21,431 nucleotides of DNA from positions 1 through 21,431 of the forward strand of contig CALJUI010000132.1 in assembly GCA_937975735.1 (NCBI GenBank). The letters are read 5' to 3'. The stretch comes from an uncultured Rubrivivax sp. (GTDB lineage Bacteria; Pseudomonadota; Gammaproteobacteria; Burkholderiales; Burkholderiaceae_C). Position numbers and translations under genes: made by a program. Numbering within the stretch: the stretch's first letter is position 1; each line of letters begins with the position of its first letter. This document shows positions 7,771 through 15,454 of this stretch, in pieces. The notes beneath the pieces were generated by a model. That model had not been told where the DNA came from. It saw only the letters and a program-made list of their open reading frames with translations, and did no database searches.

Positions 7771-10017
7771 ATGAGCATTTTCAACAAGGTCACGAAGACC
7801 TTCCAGTGGGGCCAGCACACCGTCACTCTCGAGACCGGCGAGATCGCGCGCCAGTCCACCGGCGCCGTGCTCGTCAACATCGACGACACCGTCGTGCTCG
7901 CCACCGTGGTCGCGAAGACCGAGGCCAAGCCGGGCCAGGACTTCTTCCCGCTGACCGTCGACTACACCGAGAAGACCTACGCCGCCGGCAAGATCCCGGG
8001 CAGCTTCTTCAAGCGCGAGGGCCGTCCGAGCGAGCTCGAGATCCTGACCTGCCGGCTGATCGACCGTCCGATCCGCCCGCTGTTCCCCGAGGGCTTCTAC
8101 AACGAGGTCCAGGTCATCGTTCACGTGATGAGCCTGAACCCCGAGGTGCAGGCCGACATCGCCGCGATGATCGGCACCAGCGCCGCGCTGGCGATCAGCG
8201 GCATCCCGTTCAACGGCCCGATCGGCGCCGCGCGCGTCGGCTACATCAACGGCGAGTACGTGCTGAACCCGGGCCAGACGCAGCTGGCCGACAGCCAGCT
8301 CGACCTCGTCGTCGCCGGCACCGAAGGCGCCGTGCTGATGGTCGAGTCCGAGGCCGACCAGCTCAGCGAGGAGGTCATGCTCGGCGCCGTGGTCTTCGGC
8401 CACGAGCAGGGCAAGATCGCGATCGCCGCGATCAACGATCTCGTGCGTGAGGCCGGCAAGCCGGAGTGGGACTGGAAGGCGCCGGCCAAGAACGAGCCCT
8501 TCATCGCCAAGGTGACGGCGCTGGCCGAGGAGCCGCTGCGCGCGGCCTACCAGATCCGCAGCAAGCAGGCCCGGACCCAGGCCTGCCGTGACGTCACCGC
8601 CAAGGTGATGGCCGCGCTGACGGAGGAGGGCGCCGAGTTCGACAAGGTCGAGGTCGACAACCTGCTGTTCGAGATCGAGTCGCGCATCGTGCGCGGCCAG
8701 ATCCTGGCCGGCGAGCCGCGCATCGACGGCCGCGACACGCGCACCGTGCGCCCGATCGAGATCCGCAACGGCGTGCTGCCGCGCGCCCACGGCTCGGCGC
8801 TGTTCACGCGCGGCGAGACGCAGGCGATGGTGGTGGCCACGCTGGGCACCGAGCGCGACGCGCAGCGCATCGACGCGCTGGCCGGCGAGTTCCAGGACCG
8901 CTTCATGCTCCACTACAACATGCCGCCCTTCGCCACCGGCGAGGCGGGCCGCTTCGGCAGCCCGAAGCGGCGCGAGATCGGCCATGGCCGCCTCGCCAAG
9001 CGCGCGCTGATCGCCGCGCTGCCGAGCAAGGAGGACTTCCCGTACACGCTGCGCGTGGTCTCCGAGATCACCGAGAGCAACGGCTCGTCGTCGATGGCCT
9101 CGGTCTGCGGCGGCTGCCTGGCGCTGATGGACGCCGGCGTGCCGATGAAGGCGCACGTCGCCGGCATCGCGATGGGCCTGATCAAGGAAGGCAACCGCTT
9201 CGCGGTGCTGACCGACATCCTCGGCGACGAGGACCATCTCGGCGACATGGACTTCAAGGTCGCCGGCACCAGCAACGGCATCACCGCGCTGCAGATGGAC
9301 ATCAAGATCCAGGGCATCACCAAGGAGATCATGCAGGTCGCGCTGGCGCAGGCCAAGGAAGCCCGCGTGCACATCCTGTCGAAGATGGTCGAGGCGATGG
9401 GCGAGGCCAAGGCCGAGGTCAGCCAGTTCGCGCCGCGCCTGTACACCATGAAGATCAACCCGGAGAAGATCCGCGACGTGATCGGCAAGGGCGGCGCGAC
9501 GATCCGTGCGCTGACCGAGGAGACCGGCTGCACCATCGACATCGCCGAGGATGGCACGATCACGATCGCCTCCACCGACGGCGAGCGGGCCGAACTGGCG
9601 AAGAAGAAGATCGAGGAGATCACCGCCGAGGCCGAGGTCGGCAAGACCTACGAAGGGCCGGTCACCAAGATCCTGGACTTCGGTGCCCTGGTCAACGTGC
9701 TGCCGGGCAAGGACGGCCTGCTGCACATCAGCCAGATCGCCCACGAGCGCGTCGAGAACGTCGCCGACTACCTGAAGGAAGGCCAGGTCATCCAGGTCAA
9801 GGTCCTCGAGACCGACGACAAGGGCCGCATCAAGCTGTCGATGAAGGCGCTGCTGGACCGTCCGGAGGGCATGCCCGAGCACGACGACCGGCCGCCGCGC
9901 CGCGACCGCGGCGACCGTGGTGGCCGCCGCGAGCACCGCGAGCCGCGTGAACCCCGCGAGCCGCGTGAATCGCAGGAGGCCTCCGGCGAGCGCAGCGGCG
10001 GCGACGCCAGCGAGTGA
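7771..10017 (+). CDS. pnp: Polyribonucleotide nucleotidyltransferase (PNPase)
   Basis: PNPase degrades RNA 3' to 5' by phosphorolysis and is a core part of bacterial RNA turnover. The 748-residue protein has two RNase PH domains (about residues 10-145 and 325-465 onward). The catalytic aspartates lie in GDEDHLGDMDF at D486 and D492, the same numbers as in E. coli. A KH domain has its GKGG loop at 572-575, and an S1 domain spans about 624-693. The tail beyond residue 697 is unusual: disordered, rich in Arg, Glu and Asp, with EPR repeats. A GAGGAG ribosome-binding site (7757-7762) precedes the ATG at 7771 by 8 nt. The gene follows rpsO after a structured leader. Confidence 0.98.
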   Translation: MSIFNKVTKTFQWGQHTVTLETGEIARQSTGAVLVNIDDTVVLATVVAKTEAKPGQDFFPLTVDYTEKTYAAGKIPGSFFKREGRPSELEILTCRLIDRPIRPLFPEGFYNEVQVIVHVMSLNPEVQADIAAMIGTSAALAISGIPFNGPIGAARVGYINGEYVLNPGQTQLADSQLDLVVAGTEGAVLMVESEADQLSEEVMLGAVVFGHEQGKIAIAAINDLVREAGKPEWDWKAPAKNEPFIAKVTALAEEPLRAAYQIRSKQARTQACRDVTAKVMAALTEEGAEFDKVEVDNLLFEIESRIVRGQILAGEPRIDGRDTRTVRPIEIRNGVLPRAHGSALFTRGETQAMVVATLGTERDAQRIDALAGEFQDRFMLHYNMPPFATGEAGRFGSPKRREIGHGRLAKRALIAALPSKEDFPYTLRVVSEITESNGSSSMASVCGGCLALMDAGVPMKAHVAGIAMGLIKEGNRFAVLTDILGDEDHLGDMDFKVAGTSNGITALQMDIKIQGITKEIMQVALAQAKEARVHILSKMVEAMGEAKAEVSQFAPRLYTMKINPEKIRDVIGKGGATIRALTEETGCTIDIAEDGTITIASTDGERAELAKKKIEEITAEAEVGKTYEGPVTKILDFGALVNVLPGKDGLLHISQIAHERVENVADYLKEGQVIQVKVLETDDKGRIKLSMKALLDRPEGMPEHDDRPPRRDRGDRGGRREHREPREPREPRESQEASGERSGGDASE
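9936..9969 (+). repeat. 16-nt direct repeat encoding EPRE units in the PNPase tail
   Basis: CCGCGAGCCGCGTGAA occurs at 9936-9951 and again at 9954-9969, a period of 18 nt that keeps the reading frame. It encodes part of the REPREPREPRE stretch in the disordered C-terminal tail of PNPase. Such short in-frame repeats change copy number easily by slippage, so tail length may vary between strains. Confidence 0.7.
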
Positions 10018-10037
10018 TCCGGCGCGAGGCGGACGCG

Positions 10038-11030
10038 ATGCGTGCGATCGAGATCTCCGGCTTCGGCGCTCCCGAGGTGCTGCGCCCGACGCAGCGCCCG
10101 GACCCGGCGCCGGCGGCGGGCGAACTGCTGATTCAGGTCACGGCGTCCGGCGTCAATCGCCCGGACGTGCTGCAGCGCAAGGGCCTGTATCCGATGCCGC
10201 CCGGCGTGTCGGACCTGCCGGGCCTGGAAGTCGCCGGCACGGTGGCGGCGGGTGCGCCCGAGGACCTGGCCGCGGCCGGCGTCGCGATCGGCGACCGAGT
10301 CTGTGCGCTGGTCGCCGGCGGCGGCTATGCCGAGCGCTGCGTCGCGCCGGCCGGTCAGGTGCTGCCGGTGCCGGCGGGCCTGTCCGACGTCGAGGCGGCG
10401 AGCCTGCCGGAGACCTTCTTCACCGTCTGGCAGAACGTGTTCCAGATCGCCGCACTGCAAGGCGGCGAGTGGCTGCTGGTGCAGGGCGGCTCGAGCGGCA
10501 TCGGCGTCACCGCGATCCAGCTCGCCAAGGCGCTCGGCGCGAAGGTGATCGTCACCGCGGGCAACGACGACAAGTGCGCCGCCTGCGTCGCGCTCGGCGC
10601 CGACCACGCGATCAACTACCGCACCCACGATTTCGTCGCCGAGGTCCTCCGGCTGACCGACCAGCGCGGCGTCGACGTCGTTCTCGACATGGTCGCCGGC
10701 GACTACGTCGGGCGCGAGGTGCAGTGCCTGGCGGCCGACGGGCGGCTGGCGATCATCGCGGTGCAGGGCGGCACCGCCAGCACCTTCGACGCCGGGCTCG
10801 TGCTGCGCAAGCGGCTGGCGATCACCGGCTCGACGCTGCGGCCGCGCAGCGTGGCCTACAAGACCGCGATCGCGCAGGCCTTGCGCGCCACGGCCTGGCC
10901 GCTGATCGAGTCCGGCCGCATCAAGCCGGTGATCCATCGGGTGTTCCCGGCCACCGAGGCGGCGGCGGCGCACGCGTTGATGGAGTCGGGCACCCACGTG
11001 GGCAAGATCGTCCTGGACTGGAGCGCGTGA
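10038..11030 (+). CDS. NAD(P)H quinone oxidoreductase, MDR superfamily (PIG3/QOR type)
   Basis: This 330-residue medium-chain dehydrogenase/reductase lacks the zinc-binding pattern of alcohol dehydrogenases and fits the quinone oxidoreductase group. The N-terminal catalytic domain has VTASGVNRPDVLQRKGLYP and PGLEVAGTV. The NAD(P)-binding Rossmann fold shows LVQGGSSGIGVTAIQLAKALGAKVI around residues 147-170. I chose the ATG at 10038 because a GAGG ribosome-binding site sits 8 nt upstream and MRAIEISGFGAPEVL is the normal family start. A GTG at 10014 overlapping the pnp stop would add eight residues. The stop overlaps the tpiA start (TGATG). The physiological substrate is not identifiable from sequence. 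Confidence 0.92.
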   Translation: MRAIEISGFGAPEVLRPTQRPDPAPAAGELLIQVTASGVNRPDVLQRKGLYPMPPGVSDLPGLEVAGTVAAGAPEDLAAAGVAIGDRVCALVAGGGYAERCVAPAGQVLPVPAGLSDVEAASLPETFFTVWQNVFQIAALQGGEWLLVQGGSSGIGVTAIQLAKALGAKVIVTAGNDDKCAACVALGADHAINYRTHDFVAEVLRLTDQRGVDVVLDMVAGDYVGREVQCLAADGRLAIIAVQGGTASTFDAGLVLRKRLAITGSTLRPRSVAYKTAIAQALRATAWPLIESGRIKPVIHRVFPATEAAAAHALMESGTHVGKIVLDWSA

Positions 11031-11773
11031 TGGCCAGAAGGCAACTCGTCGTCGGCAACTGGAAGATGCACGGCAGCCGCCCGGCGAATGCCGAACTGCT
11101 GGCCGGCATCCTGGCGGCGCGGCCGTTCACCGGCGATGTCGCGGTCTGCGTGCCCTTTCCCTACCTGCACGAGACGGCCGCAACGCTGGCCGGCAGCGAC
11201 CTGCGCTGGGGCGCGCAGGACGTCTCGGCGCACGAGCAGGGCGCCTACACCGGCGAGGTCTCGGCCGCGATGCTGGCCGAGTGCGGCTGCCGCTACGCCA
11301 TCGTCGGCCACTCCGAGCGGCGTGCCTACCACGGCGAGAGCGACCAGCTCGTCGCCGACAAGGCCAAGGCGGCACTCGCCCGCGGCGTCACGCCGATCGT
11401 CTGCGTCGGCGAAACGCTGGCGCAGCGCGAGGCCGGCGAGACTGCGGCGGTCGTCAAGCGCCAGCTCTCCAACGTGATCCACACGCTGGCCCACTGCGCC
11501 GGCGAGATCGTCGTGGCCTACGAACCGGTCTGGGCGATCGGCACCGGCCTCACGGCCACGCCGGAGCAGGCGCAGCAGGTGCATGCGCTGCTGCGTGCGC
11601 AACTGCAGGCCGCCACCGGCCACGGCGACAAGATGCGCATCCTCTACGGCGGCAGCGTCAAGCCGGACAACGCCGCCGCCCTGTTCGCCCAACCCGACAT
11701 CGACGGCGGCCTGATCGGCGGCGCCGCGCTGAAGGCGGCCGATTTCGTGGCCATCGCCCGCGCGATGTCCTGA
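11030..11773 (+). CDS. tpiA: Triosephosphate isomerase
   Basis: TpiA interconverts dihydroxyacetone phosphate and glyceraldehyde 3-phosphate in glycolysis and gluconeogenesis. The 247-residue protein is a typical TIM barrel. It has N10 and K12 (in VVGNWKMHG), the catalytic histidine H94 in IVGHSERR, the catalytic glutamate E165 in AYEPVWAIGTG, and the phosphate-binding ILYGGSVKPDNA and GGLIGGAAL segments. The ATG at 11030 overlaps the TGA of the preceding oxidoreductase gene, so translation is likely coupled. secG follows after 28 nt, the common tpiA-secG arrangement of proteobacteria. Confidence 0.98.
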   Translation: MARRQLVVGNWKMHGSRPANAELLAGILAARPFTGDVAVCVPFPYLHETAATLAGSDLRWGAQDVSAHEQGAYTGEVSAAMLAECGCRYAIVGHSERRAYHGESDQLVADKAKAALARGVTPIVCVGETLAQREAGETAAVVKRQLSNVIHTLAHCAGEIVVAYEPVWAIGTGLTATPEQAQQVHALLRAQLQAATGHGDKMRILYGGSVKPDNAAALFAQPDIDGGLIGGAALKAADFVAIARAMS

Positions 11774-11801
11774 CCTCTTTCGAAAGCGGAGCTCGAAGAA
11801 C

Positions 11802-12218
11802 ATGCAAGTTTGGATGACCCTGACGCTCGTGGTGCAGATGCTCGCCGCGATCGTGATGATCGGCCTCGTGCTCGTGCAGCACGGCAAGGGGGCCGACATG
11901 GGGGCCTCGTTCGGCAGCGGCGCGTCCGGCAGCCTGTTCGGCGCCAGCGGCAGTGCAAACTTCCTGTCGCGATCGACCGCGGTCTGCGCGACGCTGTTCT
12001 TCGCCGCGACGCTGGCCTTGGTGTTCATGTCGGCCGCCGGCGGGCCGCGCACCACGGAGGGCAGCAGCGTGCTCGACCGCGCTGCGCCGGCGGCCAGCGC
12101 CCCCGCGGAAGGAGCGATTCCCGGCGCCATTCCAGGTGCCGCGCCGGCCCCGGCGGCGATCCCCGCACCGGCAGCGGTGCCGGCCTCCGACGCCGCGCCG
12201 GCGATCCCGAAACAATGA
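11802..12218 (+). CDS. secG: Preprotein translocase subunit SecG
   Basis: SecG is the small, non-essential membrane subunit of the SecYEG channel and assists SecA-driven export. The 138-residue protein has two membrane segments (about 5-22 and 58-74) separated by the conserved cytoplasmic loop LVQHGKGADMGASFGSGASG and SLFGASGSANFLSRST. The last 60 or so residues are a low-complexity Ala/Pro-rich tail, longer than in E. coli SecG but common in beta-proteobacterial versions. It lies between tpiA and tRNA-Leu(GAG), the same order as secG-leuU in E. coli. Confidence 0.95.
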   Translation: MQVWMTLTLVVQMLAAIVMIGLVLVQHGKGADMGASFGSGASGSLFGASGSANFLSRSTAVCATLFFAATLALVFMSAAGGPRTTEGSSVLDRAAPAASAPAEGAIPGAIPGAAPAPAAIPAPAAVPASDAAPAIPKQ

Positions 12219-12224
12219 CCTCGG

Positions 12225-12276
12225 GTTGAGCGCGGTCAACGCTCGATGACGCGCTCGCCTCCGGGTTCGCCCGGGG
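12225..12276 (+). other. Two small hairpins after secG
   Basis: GTTGA (12225-12229) pairs with TCAAC (12236-12240). A second stem, 12259-12265 with 12270-12276, closes a TTCG tetraloop (CCGGG-TTCG-CCCGG core). Neither is followed by a T-tract. They may protect or weakly end the secG transcript. The rest of the secG-tRNA gap, about 90 nt, shows only the possible promoter listed separately. Confidence 0.4.
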
Positions 12277-12284
12277 ATTGCGGC

Positions 12285-12290
12285 TAGAAT
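12285..12290 (+). promoter_or_regulatory. Possible -10 element (TAGAAT) for tRNA-Leu
   Basis: TAGAAT matches the sigma-70 -10 consensus at five of six bases in GC-rich DNA, about 80 nt before the tRNA. A start near 12297 would give a short 5' leader for RNase P removal. No convincing -35 is seen at the right distance, so confidence is limited. Confidence 0.4.
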
Positions 12291-12369
12291 CCTGAGTTGT
12301 TCGGCGAGCCAGCCTCATGCGATCCGAACGCCGTCCGCGGACCCCTCGGGGCGAGCGGAGCGCAACACC

Positions 12370-12454
12370 GCCGACGTGGTGAAATTGGTAGACACGCTAT
12401 CTTGAGGGGGTAGTGGCGAAAGCTGTGCGAGTTCGAGTCTCGCCGTCGGCACCA
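12370..12454 (+). tRNA. tRNA-Leu, anticodon GAG
   Basis: The 85-nt sequence folds as a class II (long variable arm) tRNA. The acceptor stem GCCGACG pairs perfectly with CGTCGGC, and the CCA end is encoded (12452-12454). The D-loop contains GGTAGAC. The anticodon stem is CTATC/GGTAG around the loop TTGAGGG, giving anticodon GAG at 12404-12406 for CUC and CUU codons. The T stem GCGAG/CTCGC encloses TTCGAGT. The extra arm of about 13 nt is as expected for leucine tRNA. It sits between secG and nuoA, paralleling the secG-leuU order of E. coli. Confidence 0.97.
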
Positions 12455-12641
12455 GGTCCTCGTGACCTGTCGGAGTTCGCGGCCCTGGTGGCCACGAGAA
12501 GAACATTGCGCAGGGCCCGAGAGGGCTTCGCGGCCGCCCCCTGCCGGTAAGGCTGAAGCAGGGACGGGCGCGCACTCGGTGCAGCGGTGAAGGCTGTGCG
12601 GGGCGCGCTTTTTGTTGACCCGCCCAGGACAGATCGACCCC
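12455..12641 (+). promoter_or_regulatory. Structured leader between tRNA-Leu and nuoA
   Basis: This 187-nt stretch has no gene and folds into a series of hairpins. AGGTC/GACCT begins at the last base of the tRNA. A GCCC-GAGA-GGGC stem has a GNRA-type loop. CCCTGC (12539-12544) pairs with GCAGGG (12558-12563). Last comes the terminator-like hairpin listed separately. I see no clear sigma-70 promoter inside it. The nuoA ribosome-binding site is probably AGGA at 12626-12629, 12 nt from the ATG, which is rather far. Confidence 0.5.
12568..12613 (+). terminator. Terminator-like hairpin with T5 tract 28 nt before nuoA
   Basis: GCGCGC (12568-12573) pairs with GCGCGC (12603-12608). Inside it GTGCAGC (12579-12585) pairs with GCTGTGC (12593-12599), using two G-U pairs. 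Five Ts follow at 12609-12613. This is the form of a Rho-independent terminator. It may end the tRNA-Leu transcript, or act as an attenuator of the nuo operon, because too little room remains for a promoter before nuoA. Confidence 0.55.
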
Positions 12642-13001
12642 ATGGACCTGCAACAGTACCTCCCCGTGATCCTGTTCATCCTGGTCGGCGTGGCGGTCGG
12701 CGTGGCGCCGCAGGTGCTGGGTTTCGTGTTCGGGCCGAACCGGCCGGACGCCGAGAAGAACTCGCCCTACGAGTGCGGCTTCGAGGCCTTCGAGGACGCG
12801 CGGATGAAGTTCGACGTGCGCTACTACCTCGTCGCGATCCTGTTCATCCTGTTCGACCTCGAGATCGCCTTCCTCTTTCCCTGGGCGGTCGCGCTGCGCG
12901 ACATCGGCGCGTCAGGCTTCTGGGCGATGATGGTCTTCCTGACGATCCTCGTCGTCGGTTTCGTCTACGAGTGGAAGAAGGGCGCCCTGGACTGGGAGTG
13001 A
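12642..13001 (+). CDS. nuoA: NADH-quinone oxidoreductase subunit A
   Basis: NuoA is a small membrane subunit of respiratory complex I at the junction between the membrane and peripheral arms. It has 119 residues and three membrane segments (about 7-29, 62-82 and 90-109). The conserved loop after the first segment is visible as KNSPYECGFEAFEDARMKFDVRYYLVAILFILFDLE, including the family's conserved cysteine and acidic residues. The ATG at 12642 gives the usual MDLQQYLPVILFI start. An upstream TTG would add ten unlikely residues across the terminator T-tract. nuoB begins 3 nt after the stop. Confidence 0.97.
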   Translation: MDLQQYLPVILFILVGVAVGVAPQVLGFVFGPNRPDAEKNSPYECGFEAFEDARMKFDVRYYLVAILFILFDLEIAFLFPWAVALRDIGASGFWAMMVFLTILVVGFVYEWKKGALDWE

Positions 13002-13004
13002 TCG

Positions 13005-13477
<473 letters not shown>

Positions 13478-13481
<4 letters not shown>

Positions 13482-14077
13482 CGCAACGACTCGACAACCT
13501 GCAGGCCGCGCTGCAAGAGGCGCTCGGCGATGCGATCCAGGGCCTGGTGCGCGACCGCGGGCAGCTGACGCTGACGCTGAAGGCCGATCGCTACCCCGAG
13601 TCGATGAGCGTGCTGCGCGACCACCCCGCGCTGAAGTTCGAACAGCTGATCGACCTGTGCGGCATCGACTATTCCGACTGGAAGGACCGGCCCTGGGACG
13701 GCCCGCGGTACGGCGTCGTCTCGCACCTGCTGTCGGTCTCGCTGAACCACCGCCTGCGCGTCAAGGTCTTCGCGCCCGACGACGAGCTGCCGGCACTGCC
13801 TTCGGTGACGGCGATCTGGAATGGCGCCAACTGGTTCGAGCGCGAGGCCTTCGACCTGTACGGCATCATCTTCGAGGGCCACTTGGATCTCCGCCGCATC
13901 CTCACCGACTACGGCTTCATCGGCCACCCGATGCGCAAGGACTTTCCGGTCAGCGGCCACGTCGAGATGCGCTACGACGCCGAGAGCCGGCGCGTGATCT
14001 ACCAGCCGGTGACGATCGAGCCGCGCGAGATCACGCCGCGCGTCGTGCGCGAAGAGAAGTACGGCGGGCTGCACTGA
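13478..14077 (+). CDS. nuoC: NADH-quinone oxidoreductase subunit C
   Basis: NuoC (30-kDa subunit) is a peripheral-arm subunit next to NuoB and NuoD. It has 199 residues and the family signature WFEREAFDLYGIIFEGHLDLRRILTDY near residues 122-148, followed by GHPMRKDFPVSG. It is a separate gene here, unlike the nuoCD fusion of E. coli. One signature position differs from the common GHPDLRRI: leucine replaces proline in GHLDLRRI. The ATG at 13478 overlaps the nuoB stop. Unusually for this operon, the next gene starts 123 nt downstream, after a block of hairpins. Confidence 0.97.
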
Positions 14078-14103
14078 TGATGGTGCACTGCGGACGCAAC
14101 TTT

Positions 14104-14186
14104 GGCTTCGGCCGCCCGCTTCGCGGGCTTGACTTCGCTGGCGCGAAGTCAGCCTGCGCCGAAGTTCTGCGCGGTCGGCGCAAGGC
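14104..14186 (+). repeat. Block of tandem hairpins between nuoC and nuoD (REP-like candidate)
   Basis: Four stem-loops lie back to back. GGC-TTCG-GCC covers 14104-14113. GCCCGC/GCGGGC is at 14114-14119 and 14123-14128. TGACTTCGC/GCGAAGTCA is a perfect 9-bp stem at 14130-14138 and 14143-14151. A 10-bp stem with one bulged A joins 14152-14161 to 14176-14186. The last ends just before the nuoD ribosome-binding site. Tight tandem palindromes of this kind resemble intergenic REP-type elements. Whether copies exist elsewhere in the genome cannot be seen here. Confidence 0.55.
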
Positions 14187-14200
14187 GAGCTGAGGGGCAT

Positions 14201-15454
14201 ATGGCGGATATCAAGAACTACACGCTGAACTTCGGGCCCCAGCACCCGGCGGCGCACGGCGTGCTGCGCCTCGTGCTCGAGCTCGACGGCGAGGTCATCC
14301 AGCGCGCCGACCCGCACATCGGCCTGCTGCACCGCGCCACGGAGAAGCTGGCCGAGAGCAAGACCTTCATCCAGTCGCTGCCGTACATGGACCGCCTCGA
14401 CTACGTGTCGATGATGTGCAACGAGCATGCCTACTGCCTGGCGATGGAGAAGCTGCTCGGCATCGAGGTGCCGATCCGCGCGCAGTACATCCGCGTGATG
14501 TACGACGAGCTGACGCGGCTGCTGAACCACCTGATGTGGCTCGGCGCGCACGGCCTGGACTGCGGCGCGATGAACATGCTCATCTACTGCTTCCGCGAGC
14601 GCGAGGACATCCTCGACATGTACGAGGCGGTGTCCGGCGCGCGCATGCATGCGGCCTACTACCGCCCGGGCGGCGTCTACCGCGACCTGCCCGAGCAGAT
14701 GCCGCAGTACAAGGCCAGTCGCGTGCGCAACGCCAAGGCGATCGCCAAGCTCAACGAGACGCGCCAGGGCTCGCTGCTGGACTTCATCGAGGACTTCTGC
14801 CGCCGCTTCCCGGCCAACGTCGACGACTACGAGACCCTGCTCACCGACAACCGCATCTGGAAGCAGCGCACGGTCGGCATCGGCGTCGTCAGCCCCGAAC
14901 GCGCGCTGAACCTCGGCTTCACCGGGCCGATGCTGCGCGGCTCCGGCGTCGCCTGGGACCTGCGCAAGAAGCAGCCCTACGAGGTCTACGACCGGCTCGA
15001 CTTCGACATCCCCGTGGGCACCAACGGCGACACCTACGACCGCTACGTCGTGCGCGTCGAGGAGATGCGCCAGAGCAACCGCATCATCCAGCAGTGCGTC
15101 GACTGGCTGCGCGCCAACCCCGGCCCGGTGATCACCGACAACCACAAGGTGGCGCCGCCGTCGCGCGTGGAGATGAAGTCCTCGATGGAGGAGCTGATCC
15201 ACCACTTCAAGCTGTTCACCGAGGGCTTCCACGTGCCCGAAGGCGAGACCTACGCCGCGGTCGAGCACCCGAAGGGCGAGTTCGGCATCTACCTCGTCAG
15301 CGACGGCGCGAACAAGCCCTACCGGCTGAAGATCCGCGCCCCCGGCTTCCCTCACCTCGCTGCGCTGGACGAGCTCGCGCGCGGCCACATGATCGCCGAT
15401 GCGGTGGCCATCATCGGCACGATGGACATCGTCTTCGGCGAGATCGACCGATGA
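14201..15454 (+). CDS. nuoD: NADH-quinone oxidoreductase subunit D
   Basis: NuoD (49-kDa subunit) forms the quinone-reduction site together with NuoB. It has 417 residues. The family motifs NFGPQHPAAHGVLRL, HIGLLHRATEKL, YDELTRLLNHLMWLGAH, FTGPMLRGSG and SDGANKPYRLKIRAPGF are visible. The ATG at 14201 follows GAGGGG (14192-14197) and gives the standard MADIKNYTLNFGPQHPAAHG start. The frame stays open back to a TTG at 14102, but that extension would translate the hairpin block and is not part of the family. The stop overlaps the nuoE start as ATGA. Confidence 0.98.
   Translation: MADIKNYTLNFGPQHPAAHGVLRLVLELDGEVIQRADPHIGLLHRATEKLAESKTFIQSLPYMDRLDYVSMMCNEHAYCLAMEKLLGIEVPIRAQYIRVMYDELTRLLNHLMWLGAHGLDCGAMNMLIYCFREREDILDMYEAVSGARMHAAYYRPGGVYRDLPEQMPQYKASRVRNAKAIAKLNETRQGSLLDFIEDFCRRFPANVDDYETLLTDNRIWKQRTVGIGVVSPERALNLGFTGPMLRGSGVAWDLRKKQPYEVYDRLDFDIPVGTNGDTYDRYVVRVEEMRQSNRIIQQCVDWLRANPGPVITDNHKVAPPSRVEMKSSMEELIHHFKLFTEGFHVPEGETYAAVEHPKGEFGIYLVSDGANKPYRLKIRAPGFPHLAALDELARGHMIADAVAIIGTMDIVFGEIDR

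Noticed and set aside
7492..9936. An 814-codon open frame on the - strand opposite pnp, and similar long antisense frames elsewhere (for example 1411-2985, 17158-19203 and 19344-21200)
   Set aside because: They are antisense to well-identified genes, are dominated by Arg, His, Asp, Leu and Ala, show no domain motif and lack ribosome-binding sites. High GC content suppresses stop codons on the opposite strand.
9936..9969. The repeat at the pnp 3' end as a possible CRISPR or intergenic repeat
   Set aside because: It is two in-frame copies of a 16-nt unit inside coding sequence with only 2 nt between them, so there is no spacer and no array.
10014..10037. GTG start for the quinone oxidoreductase overlapping the pnp stop
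   Set aside because: It would add eight residues not typical of the family. The ATG at 10038 has a suitable GAGG ribosome-binding site and the normal MRAIEI start.
12284..12679. Small - strand open frames across the tRNA-Leu gene
   Set aside because: They are reverse-strand translations of the tRNA and its flanks, giving peptides of the TARLELAQLSPLP kind. That is a well-known spurious annotation opposite tRNA genes.
14102..14200. N-terminal extension of NuoD from a TTG at 14102
   Set aside because: The extra 33 residues would be encoded by the hairpin block and are absent from the NuoD family. The ATG at 14201 has a GAGGGG ribosome-binding site and gives the standard N-terminus.
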